DNA of 64,000 nucleotides from JABAAE01 sp905480545 (GTDB lineage: Bacteria > Planctomycetota > Planctomycetia > Pirellulales > Pirellulaceae): positions 86,095 to 150,094 of the forward strand of contig CALSOR010000013.1 in assembly GCA_943788025.1 (NCBI GenBank). Reading direction: 5' to 3'. A program made the translations under genes and the position numbers. Within the stretch, counting starts at the first letter, position 1. Every line of letters starts with the position of its first letter. Shown here piece after piece: positions 57,519-64,000 of the stretch. The notes under the pieces were generated by a model. That model did not search any database and was not told the origin of the DNA. It saw only the letters and a list, made by a program, of their open reading frames with translations.

Positions 57519-58776
57519 ATGGCAGGTGCAAATTCTATCATCGGTTCGCGTAAATCTAAAGCGGCAAAGCCGAACAAACCTTATCCCGAATTCCCATTAA
57601 CAGCGCACCCCAAGGGACAATGGTGCAAAAAGATCCGGGGCAAAGTTCACTACTTTGGACGTTGGGAAGATCCGGAAGGTTCGGTTGAAAAGTATAAACG
57701 CCAGCGGACCGCACTTGAATCGGGGCTTGAACCCGATGACGAAACCATCACTTACGATCTAAGCCGGTTGACGGTTGAAGCGCTTTGCAACTTGTTTCTC
57801 GACTTCAAGCTAAATGAGGTCGAATCTGGCGAGCTTGCACAACCGACCTACGACAATTATCAGTCCTTTATTCGACGAATCCTTAAAGAGTTAGGACGTT
57901 CGAAGCTTGTTGAAGATATTCGACCGTCCGACTTTGAGCGTTTAAAACGGTCATTTGGCAAACCCAAACCGCAGCTATCCAAAGAGGGAAAAGTAATTCG
58001 ACCCGCTAAGGACTCGGTGTCTCACAAGTCGATTGAAACAATCGTATCGCATTGTCGAGCCGTCTTTAATTGGGGAGCGAAGAATTATTACATCAAGGTT
58101 CCCATGGCAAAATTGTGGGGGACGAAGTTTGACAAGCCAAAAAGGAAAACACTTCGAAAGGAAAGAAACGCCCGACCACAAAAAACCGCGAGCCGGGACG
58201 AAATAAACAGACTGGTTTTACACGCAAATCCTACAATGAAAGCCATGATCCTGCTCGGCGTGAATTGTGGGTTTGGCAATACCGACGTTTCCTGCCTTGA
58301 GTTTAGCCATCTGGATTTGATGAAACGGCGTTGTCGAATTCCCCAGAGTTAAAACCGCGGAGGACCGCAGGGCGTTTCTTTGGCCTGAAACGATCGACGC
58401 GATCAACGAATACCTGACACAACGGCCAGAGCCGACATCTCAAGCCGATAAATCGTTGGTGCTTCTAACGTCGGCCGGATCAAACTGGAAAGTTAACGGC
58501 ACGAACAGACCGGTAACACGCGAATTCTCTCGTCTTAGAGATCGCAAAAGCGTAAATGCGAAGAGACCAGGCTTGTCTTTTTATTCGCTCCGCCACACGT
58601 TTCAAACGGTTGCCGATGACACGACGAAAGATTTTGTCGGTGTCCATTATGTCATGGGACACCCAGATCAATCGACAAGTGGCAACTACCGTCATTCTGT
58701 TTCGGACGAGCGATTGAAGAACATTGCCGATTCCGTTCGAGAGTGGCTGTTTGAAAGCGATTCAAAAGAAAACTAA
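57519..58776 (+). pseudogene. Tyrosine recombinase/integrase with a +1 frameshift
   Basis: Site-specific recombinase of the planctomycete element type. N-terminal arm-binding and core-binding domains lie at residues 1 to about 230 (LTVEALCNLFLDFKLNEVESG, FKRLKRSF-like). The catalytic part begins NCGFGNTDVSCLEF, where the usual first Arg is replaced by Gly as in related planctomycete integrases. It continues with YSLRHTFQT, VMGHPDQS and the nucleophile Tyr in GNYRHS. The frame changes at CCCC 58341-58344: frame 3 stops at 58352, while frame 1 continues RVKTAEDRRAFLWPET to 58776. Deleting one C joins them to about 418 residues. GGAG precedes the ATG at 57519. As printed it lacks its active site. 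Confidence 0.88.
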
Positions 58777-59004
58777 TCAAGACATCGGTTGTCGGGTAGC
58801 TCCCGATTTTTAGCGACCGGCAACAGAACAGAAGCGGTTCCATTCTGTTGTCGGCTCGCGGCCGGTTTTAAGGAACCGCAACAGTGAGTGATTTTGAATA
58901 CATCTCAAAGTTAATCTTCGAACTTCGCCAAATTCTCGTTTTTCGGAAGTAGATTTGAGGCTTGGCTTCGCGCCGGCCATTTCGACGATCCCTTGGGTTC
59001 CTTG

Positions 59005-59544
59005 ATGATCCACTGGCGAGCGGCAATTTTAAACGCAGACAAAATATCTGAAAGCACGAACTGCAAATCTATTTTTAAAAATCAAGGTGATGGGACATGG
59101 ATGTTCATGCTGGCCAACTTAGCATCTGCGATTGACGCAATTGAACTCCAATTCCGTGCAGTCGAATATTGGCTTAAAGATCCACCTGAATGCAGTGAAA
59201 AAAGCGACCTAAGCGAAAAGAATTTCCGAAGCTCTAGAATCGATGGTCGCAATAACTTCTTTAACGAATTGGATTTCGAATTGAACCCTCAAATACGAGA
59301 AAAGTTCAGCCTATCGATTCAATATCTGAAGTTAGTCCGCGAATCATGCCGGAACAAATTGCCCGAAAAAGAACGTCAAGAATACTTGCTTCGATTCGAT
59401 TCAAAAACTGGAATCGTCCAGCTAGGGGCCGTATCAAAGTCGCTTGACCTCAGGACGCAGGATTACTATTGGTTTTGGTTTTTGTTTGATTCGCCAGACT
59501 ATGCGACCATATTCCGAAGCTCAAAAAGCGTTTCCCGGATTTAA
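59005..59544 (+). CDS. Hypothetical protein of the integrase region
   Basis: A 179-residue protein of unknown family, from the ATG at 59005 (MIHWRAAIL). Features visible: a helical segment FMLANLASAIDAIELQFRAVEYWL and several Lys/Arg/Glu-rich helices (SLSIQYLKLVRESCRNKLPEKERQEY). It is soluble, with no signal peptide. After the stop a different frame stays open for about 50 codons (RFPDLTDNLDKNQ); a missing A in the A5 run at 59523-59527 would join it, but this is weak. The gene lies between the integrase and the inverted repeat. Confidence 0.5.
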   Translation: MIHWRAAILNADKISESTNCKSIFKNQGDGTWMFMLANLASAIDAIELQFRAVEYWLKDPPECSEKSDLSEKNFRSSRIDGRNNFFNELDFELNPQIREKFSLSIQYLKLVRESCRNKLPEKERQEYLLRFDSKTGIVQLGAVSKSLDLRTQDYYWFWFLFDSPDYATIFRSSKSVSRI

Positions 59545-59660
59545 CAGATAACCTCGACAAGAATCAGTCGTCGGATAAAGGACCTGATTGCCCACGACAT
59601 TATCGAAACGTCCGAAAACAAGGTGCGAGGGGTTCGAATCAACCCCAAATATCGAGCGCG

Positions 59661-59698
59661 TGCAATAGTCATTTCATTTTTTGTAAATGACTATTGCA
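59661..59698. repeat. Perfect 14-bp inverted repeat upstream of the DUF1580 gene
   Basis: TGCAATAGTCATTT (59661-59674) and its exact complement AAATGACTATTGCA (59685-59698) are separated by 10 bases containing TTTTTT. The repeat ends 61 bases before the DUF1580 start. It could form a hairpin or be a dimeric protein binding site (operator or recombination site). Confidence 0.9.
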
Positions 59699-59759
59699 AC
59701 CTGAATCTGCAGAATCAAAACAATCACATATTCACGTGTTTTGTTGAAAGGTCTTGCAA

Positions 59760-60071
59760 ATGATATCGACCACATCCGAAACGCTTATTGAGTTTCGAAA
59801 AATCCCTGCCCACCTGGAGAAAATTGGCGGCAAAAAAGTTTCTTTGGCAACGTGCTACCGGTGGGTCCAAACCGGTATCGCTGGAGTCCATCTCGAAACA
59901 ATTTGCATCGGCGGAACCCGATTTTCAATCATTGCTGCAATTGATCGGTTCTGCCAGGAATCGACTAAAGCCAAACGAACACGGAAAAAGGCGGCAACTA
60001 CTGGGGCCAAACACCTCAAGCAACGGCAAATTGAATCGGAAGAAACAATTGGGAGGCAAAAGCATGCCTGA
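59760..60071 (+). CDS. DUF1580 family protein
   Basis: A 103-residue protein. The core FRKIPAHLEKIGGKKVSLATCYRWVQTGIAGVHLETICIGGTRFSIIAAIDRF is the planctomycete DUF1580 pattern: a winged-helix-like segment with T-x-YRW...G..G..LE, then GGTR.S...I.RF. It probably binds DNA like small excisionases; function not established. The ATG at 59760 has GAAAGG upstream; a TTG six bases earlier is possible. It overlaps the next gene by 8 bases, which suggests coupled translation. The C-terminal tail is very basic. Confidence 0.75.
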   Translation: MISTTSETLIEFRKIPAHLEKIGGKKVSLATCYRWVQTGIAGVHLETICIGGTRFSIIAAIDRFCQESTKAKRTRKKAATTGAKHLKQRQIESEETIGRQKHA

Positions 60072-60303
60072 TCCAGTTAATCAAACCGATTTTACCCCGC
60101 CGCAAATCGCCAAGATGGTAGGCGCAACACCAGACACCATAATCCATCACATTCGGTCAGGTGAGCTGGAGGCCTACAACCTTGGAACCGCGAAGCGACC
60201 ACGCTGGCGAGTCACGCAAGAATCTTATAACCGATTTCGGCAACTCCGATCGAACAAGCCAACGAAGCCAAAGCAAACCGCTGTCGTTCGCAAATTGGTC
60301 TAA
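60064..60303 (+). CDS. Excisionase-like HTH protein
   Basis: A 79-residue protein with an Xis/MerR-like helix-turn-helix: TPPQIAKMVGATPDTIIHHIRSGELEAYNLG, then the wing RPRWRVTQESYNRFRQLR. It resembles small element-encoded excisionases or recombination directionality factors. GGGAGG lies eight bases before the ATG. It overlaps the DUF1580 gene and probably forms an operon with it, acting with the integrase. Basic C-terminus (KPTKPKQTAVVRK). Confidence 0.75.
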   Translation: MPDPVNQTDFTPPQIAKMVGATPDTIIHHIRSGELEAYNLGTAKRPRWRVTQESYNRFRQLRSNKPTKPKQTAVVRKLV

Positions 60304-60410
60304 ACAAAAAACCACAACGACAATTGCCGATGCGGTTTTGATGTTTCCGTTGCAGATTCATTCTAACAGCTCGCGCATTGTCGGCAAACTCAAAAACGGA
60401 GTATCTGACA

Positions 60411-60946
60411 ATGAGTGAATTAATTGGATTTAGAAACAACATCCGACCCACGCATCAATTCCAAATCGCGATCCCCACCGCACTCCGGCGAAAACTCCAA
60501 CACGAGATAAAAGAAAAAACGATTCGCAAAGGCGAGGCTGATAAAATGGCAGTCCTAGTTCGCGAAATCATGAAACATTCAGTTTTCGCGATGACCTTCA
60601 CGAACACTTGGGTGAACCTATGCCATCGCGACAGTTTGTCTGAGTTGATCGGACAAGAAGACCTATTTTCGAGACAGAGTAAATCGGCTCCAGGAGTTCG
60701 GATGTTCTTTATCGCACTGCGTCGTACTACGCCGGCAACGCGCCCGAGCAGGTTTGCCAGACACAGAGCCCGTTTCCCAAAGTCGAGTTGCATTGTCCAA
60801 GCGGTTCAGCAGCCATCACGATTGCGTCATTTTGGGGCTTAACCAGCCAGCACAGCATCAGAGCCGTGGACCGCGCCTTCAAGCTCGACCCAAAGACCGA
60901 GTCAGCAACGTTACTGGCGGACGTGTCTGCCCGAATTCAGAATTAG
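60411..60946 (+). pseudogene. Unknown mobile-region gene with two +1 frameshifts
   Basis: The reading starts at MSELIGFRNNIRPTHQFQIAIPT in one frame. It switches at TTTT 60666-60669 to RDRVNRLQEF and again at GG 60700-60701 to DVLYRTASYYAGNAPEQV, ending FKLDPKTESATLLADVSARIQN at the stop 60944-60946. Removing one T and one G gives a continuous protein of about 177 residues. The restored frame is smooth and lacks the Arg/Pro-rich shadow sequence of the wrong frames. No family is recognised. It lies between the HTH gene and the polymerase-like gene. Confidence 0.6.
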
Positions 60947-61034
60947 AATTAGCGAGGATGAATTTCGCCTTAAGCAGCATCGATCCGCGTGGAATCTCGA
61001 AAACTCTTTTTCAATAAACGATGGTCAATTTTTC

Positions 61035-61769
61035 ATGACTGAGGATTCGTTCTCTGGTCGCATTCACACAAATTTCACCCAGTTGCAAACCGAAACACGA
61101 AAACGGATTTTCTGCAACCAACTCAATGCATATTGTGTCGGATTAGATGTATCAGCAATGCAACCACTTCTGATCGGATACGCAGCAAGGGAGACCATCC
61201 ATCAAGAGGCACACCAACCAGCAACGCAAACCCATACCCTATCTATGTGTCCGGCTTTTCTTGAACCAGATATCAAAATTCAGACCGCGATCGACGTTGA
61301 TCAGTGGATCGAGGATTGCGAGCAGCGGCAAATTTACGAAAAGGTTCAACGGCTTATCCCAACAAACCGTCAGCGGTTCAAATATCGCGTTTGGGCCACG
61401 CAAAAGCGCATACCGTTCAATACAGCGACAATGAACCGCAAAGCGTTTAAACGGCTAATGCTGCAAGTCATCTTTGATCGCAACGAACAAGCTGTCGGTC
61501 ATCCCGTCGGGGACACAATCAAACAGCTTTACCCGACGATAGCTCAATTCATTTGGGACCTAAAAACCGAAGACTACAAAAACGCAGCGCGAGTCAGCCA
61601 GATTCAAGAAGTTAAAATCATGATCCACCAGATTGCAGCCGAGCATATCCGTCGAGGCATCCCGATCATTACCGTTCACGACGAAATCGTGACACCATTA
61701 CCCAGCGAAACGCGGCAAATCATGAAAGAAGCATTCGCAAGATTAGGTTTAAATCCAACCATCCATTAG
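61035..61769 (+). CDS. Small family-A DNA polymerase-like palm-domain protein
   Basis: A 244-residue protein. GRIHTNFTQLQTETRKRIF followed by GLDVSAMQPLLIG matches the PolA segment before and at motif A (D-x-S/N-x-QP). TATMNRKAFKRLMLQVIFDRNE stands where motif B sits, and IQEVKIMIHQIAAEHIRRGIPIITVHDEIVTP carries motif C (VHDE). The exonuclease and thumb regions of PolA are absent. This short form is seen in mobile elements of planctomycetes and bacteroidetes (recollection, not checked). Polymerase activity is unproven. There is no Shine-Dalgarno at the ATG 61035. Confidence 0.6.
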   Translation: MTEDSFSGRIHTNFTQLQTETRKRIFCNQLNAYCVGLDVSAMQPLLIGYAARETIHQEAHQPATQTHTLSMCPAFLEPDIKIQTAIDVDQWIEDCEQRQIYEKVQRLIPTNRQRFKYRVWATQKRIPFNTATMNRKAFKRLMLQVIFDRNEQAVGHPVGDTIKQLYPTIAQFIWDLKTEDYKNAARVSQIQEVKIMIHQIAAEHIRRGIPIITVHDEIVTPLPSETRQIMKEAFARLGLNPTIH

Positions 61770-61778
61770 AGGGAAATC

Positions 61779-61859
61779 ATGACCAACATTCCAAGCAACG
61801 ACATGAGCGACAAACGAATGGTCCGAATACCTGGATTCAGAGCTAGATCGCATCTGTAA
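61779..61859 (+). CDS. Possible small peptide or frameshifted gene start after the polymerase-like gene
   Basis: An ATG at 61779 with GAGGGAAATC upstream begins MTNIPSNDMSDKRMV and stops after 26 codons. Removing one C at 61823-61824 would instead give EYLDSELDRICNKDTY and a 31-residue end. No family. A real short gene or a remnant. Confidence 0.3.
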   Translation: MTNIPSNDMSDKRMVRIPGFRARSHL

Positions 61860-62140
61860 CAAAGATACTTATTAATCAAATGCTTACGTTTTCTCCACGC
61901 GCGCGATGCGACAACAATTTTACAAATCGAAGGTATGTCACGACGTTTTTAACCGAAATTTATTTTGAATTTGTTTTGCATCCCAAAACGAAAAGAATCA
62001 GTTTGTCGCAAGCAGGCTCAATTTATCGCAATTGTTCAACCCTGCCGATGCTTTTAAAATTCTCTCGAATTAATCGTTTGCTTACATCTTGCTGCGTTGT
62101 TTGGTAAAGTTTAACAGCCGCTCAATCTGGAGGATTCACA
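61860..62140. other. AT-rich leader before the MerR-like gene
   Basis: About 280 AT-rich bases, probably promoter-bearing. No gene supported, although one 75-codon frame is open at 61880-62107. Confidence 0.35.
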
Positions 62141-62344
62141 ATGCAACAACTTAATTCCTACGTGAAAATCGCCGAGGCAGCCAAGATCCTCGGCATCAGT
62201 CCCAACACGCTGAGAGCTTGGGCCGACGACGACAAGATCCCCTCGATGATCAACCCTGCTAATAGTTATCGATTGTTTCGTCGTGAGGACCTAGAGGATT
62301 TTTTGGAACAGGCGTCCAGGCCCGTGACTCGGAAACCCAAGTAA
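62141..62344 (+). CDS. MerR-like helix-turn-helix protein
   Basis: A 67-residue DNA-binding protein: YVKIAEAAKILGISPNTLRAWADDDKIPSMINPANSYRLFRREDLEDFL is a full MerR/excisionase-type HTH with the wing Y-R-L-F-R. No effector domain. CTGGAGG eight bases before the ATG supports the start. It precedes hsdM by 36 bases and may regulate the restriction-modification operon or belong to the mobile region. Confidence 0.85.
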   Translation: MQQLNSYVKIAEAAKILGISPNTLRAWADDDKIPSMINPANSYRLFRREDLEDFLEQASRPVTRKPK

Positions 62345-62380
62345 CAATCAAATCATTTACGAACGGAATTCACGGAACTA

Positions 62381-63958
62381 ATGGCGAACAACCACTCCGA
62401 CACCGAAAAACGACTCTGGGAAGCCGCCGATGAATTTCGGGCCAACTCCGACCTCAAGTCGTCCGAATACGCCGTCCCCGTCCTCGGGCTGATCTTTCTT
62501 ACGCTACGCCGACCATCGAGTTCACGATCGCTGAGAAAGAACTGGAGGGCAAAGGCTCCGGGCGGCGCAAGATCGGCAAGGAGGACTACCAAGCCAAGGG
62601 CGTCATGTTCGTCCCGCCGGAGGGCTCGGTTCTCACACTTACTGTCGCTGCCTGAAGGCGAAAACATCGGCAAGGCGATCAACGAGGCCATGAAGTCGGT
62701 CGAGGCCGAGAACGTCGACCTCAAGGGCGTCCTGCCGCGAACCTACACCAAGATCGACAACGCGATTCTGGTCTCGCTGCTAAAAAACTTCTCGCAGATC
62801 GCGATGGATGCCGAAGGCGATACGTTCGGGAAGATTTACGAATACTTCCTCGGCAACTTCGCCCGTGCGGAAGGACAACGGGGCGGTGAGTTCTTCACGC
62901 CGACCTCGCTGGTCAAGCTGATCGTCGAGATCATCGAGCCGTACCACGGTCGCATCTACGACCCAGCGTGTGGATCGGGCGGCATGTTCGCTCAAAGTGC
63001 CGAGTTCATCAAAGCCCACCAGAATAATCCCTCGGTGGAAATCTCCTGCTACGGTCAGGAGCGAGTCGGAGAGACCCGGCAACTGTGCATGATGAACCTT
63101 GCCGTGCATTCGCTATCCGGCGACATTCGCTTGGGGAACAGCTACTACGAAGACCCCCACGACAGTCTCGGCAAATTCGACTTCGTGATGGCCAATCCCC
63201 CGTTCAACGTGAACAACGTGGATAAGGAGAAGATCAAAGACGATCCCCGCTACCCGTTCGGGATGCCACGGGCCGACAACGCCAACTACCTCTGGATTCA
63301 ACGGTTTTACAGCAGTCTCAGCGACACGGGCCGAGCCGGTTTTGTCATGGCGAACTCTGCCGCCGACGCTCGCCAGTCGGAGATGGAGATTCGCAAGCAA
63401 CTGCTCCAGTCACACGCCGTCGATGTGATGGTCGCCATCAGTCCGAATTTCTTCTACACAGTCGTGCTGCCCTGCACGCTCTGGTTCTTTGATAAAGGCA
63501 AGGCGACGACCAAGCGAAAAGACCAAGTGCTGTTCATCGACGCCCGGCACACGTTTCGTCAGGTCGACCGGGCACACCGCAAGTTCAGCCCCAAGCAGAT
63601 CGAGTATCTCGCCAACATCGTGCGGCTGTATCGAGGCGAGAAACCGGAGTTCGTGGCGGGTGAAGATGAAGAAGTTCCCGGCGATGAACCCGATTTGAAA
63701 GCCATCTTCCCGAAGCTGAAGTACGCCGACGTGGCGGGACTTTGTAAAGTGGCCACGCTGGCCGAGATCGAAGAACAGGGCTGGAGTCTGAATCCCGGTC
63801 GCTACATCGGCGTGGCGGATCGTGAGGAAGACGATTTTGTCTTTGCCGAGCGACTGGAAGAACTCAGCGAAGAATTGGACGTCTTGAACAGCGAAGCGGG
63901 CGAACTGGAAGAGCGAATTGCGAACAACGTTGCCAAGTTTTTGGAGGAGGCGTCGTGA
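62381..63958 (+). CDS. hsdM: Type I restriction-modification DNA methyltransferase HsdM, with a scrambled segment
   Basis: N6-adenine methyltransferase subunit (525 codons). SAM site IYDPACGSGGMF near residue 200; catalytic FDFVMANPPFNVNN (NPPF); also GEFFTPTSLVKLIVEII and NFFYTVVLPCTLWFF. Between about residues 43 and 87 the frame is wrong. Reading 62502-62516 one frame on gives RYADH, and 62521-62620 one further gives FTIAEKELEGKGSGRRKIGK and DYQAKGVMFVPPE, then the original frame resumes at ARFSHLLSLPEGENIG. The three +1 changes (near 62501, 62517-62520 and 62618-62621) cancel, so no stop appears. The scrambled part is the N-terminal specificity-contact region, so function as printed is doubtful. 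It is GC-richer than neighbours, suggesting transfer. Confidence 0.93.
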   Translation: MANNHSDTEKRLWEAADEFRANSDLKSSEYAVPVLGLIFLTLRRPSSSRSLRKNWRAKAPGGARSARRTTKPRASCSSRRRARFSHLLSLPEGENIGKAINEAMKSVEAENVDLKGVLPRTYTKIDNAILVSLLKNFSQIAMDAEGDTFGKIYEYFLGNFARAEGQRGGEFFTPTSLVKLIVEIIEPYHGRIYDPACGSGGMFAQSAEFIKAHQNNPSVEISCYGQERVGETRQLCMMNLAVHSLSGDIRLGNSYYEDPHDSLGKFDFVMANPPFNVNNVDKEKIKDDPRYPFGMPRADNANYLWIQRFYSSLSDTGRAGFVMANSAADARQSEMEIRKQLLQSHAVDVMVAISPNFFYTVVLPCTLWFFDKGKATTKRKDQVLFIDARHTFRQVDRAHRKFSPKQIEYLANIVRLYRGEKPEFVAGEDEEVPGDEPDLKAIFPKLKYADVAGLCKVATLAEIEEQGWSLNPGRYIGVADREEDDFVFAERLEELSEELDVLNSEAGELEERIANNVAKFLEEAS

Positions 63959-64000
63959 AGCCAGTCACCACAACAACCTTTGGCTGTCTTTACAAAGACT
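63955..64000 (+). CDS. hsdS: Start of HsdS specificity subunit, partial
   Basis: GTG at 63955 overlaps the hsdM stop as GTGA, the usual hsdM-hsdS coupling. Only 15 codons (KPVTTTTFGCLYKD) are in the window; the call rests on position and overlap. GGAGGAGG about eight bases upstream is a strong ribosome-binding site. Confidence 0.5.
   Translation, partial: MKPVTTTTFGCLYKD

Noticed and set aside
59630..59650. Complete tRNA around GGGGTTCGAATC
   Set aside because: Only a hairpin resembling a T-arm is present; acceptor and anticodon arms are missing.
61880..62107. 75-codon plus-strand ORF before the MerR-like gene
   Set aside because: AT-rich promoter-like region, no ribosome-binding site and no recognisable sequence.
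1..64000. CRISPR array, rRNA operon or prophage structural genes
   Set aside because: No regularly spaced repeats, rRNA-like segments or capsid, tail or terminase genes were seen.

Overview
The window looks like chromosome of a planctomycete, most likely a Pirellulaceae-type marine or aquatic organism. The grounds are family content: a large secreted protein with beta-propeller, HEAT repeats and a C-terminal CxxCH heme domain, a type I sulfatase, a Tat-exported Gfo/Idh/MocA oxidoreductase, a duplicated sialate O-acetylesterase, a DUF1580 protein, and many starts without a clear Shine-Dalgarno sequence. This is an inference from gene families; no rRNA or marker gene is present.

Layout. 0-10.6 kb: the end of a Fis-type regulator, a frameshifted glycogen debranching enzyme (glgX), a phospholipid pair (cdsA, broken by an in-frame TGA, and a CDP-alcohol phosphatidyltransferase), a metallophosphoesterase, an Hsp20 chaperone, a fusion of a beta-CASP metallo-hydrolase with a LOG-family enzyme, a CBS-pair protein and a DUF2007 protein. 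10.7-22.0 kb: one tightly packed minus-strand operon for a group 3b NAD(P)-linked [NiFe] hydrogenase. It holds a stand-alone cyclic-nucleotide-binding protein, four structural subunits (beta, gamma, delta, alpha), the maturation protease and hypA, B, F, C, D, E. Everything needed to build and insert the NiFe(CN)2CO centre is in the one transcript. 22.9-28.4 kb: Na/Pi cotransporter, alkaline phosphatase and cardiolipin synthase. 28.8-35.4 kb: two large secreted proteins. 35.4-40.1 kb: two nearly identical direct IS256-family copies, each abutting a gene that has lost its 5' end. 40.5-57 kb: an MpaB-like oxygenase, an SDR, the heme/HEAT protein, sulfatase, Gfo/Idh/MocA oxidoreductase, a zinc metallopeptidase, a decaying TPR-like gene and a 1089-residue BNR/sortilin-like propeller protein. 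57.3-64 kb: tRNA-Arg(UCU) and a mobile region with a frameshifted tyrosine recombinase, a hypothetical gene, a 14-bp perfect inverted repeat, DUF1580, an excisionase-like HTH, a broken unknown gene, a small family-A DNA-polymerase-like protein and a MerR-like HTH. It ends in a GC-richer type I restriction-modification operon (hsdM, start of hsdS).

A pattern runs through the broken genes. In glgX, the integrase, the unknown gene at 60.4 kb and hsdM, nine reading-frame changes can be placed by restoring family-typical sequence, and all nine are +1. Six lie in short homopolymers. The three in hsdM add up to a full codon, so a naive ORF looks intact while about 45 residues are scrambled. The 11-kb hydrogenase operon shows none. 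Either this reflects insertion-biased sequencing error in a few stretches or real decay; raw reads would decide.

The most unusual intact items are the MBL/beta-CASP-LOG fusion, the hydrogenase operon led by an HTH-less CNB protein, the duplicated esterase whose second copy lost its catalytic serine motif, and the DUF1580/HTH/polymerase-like mobile module.
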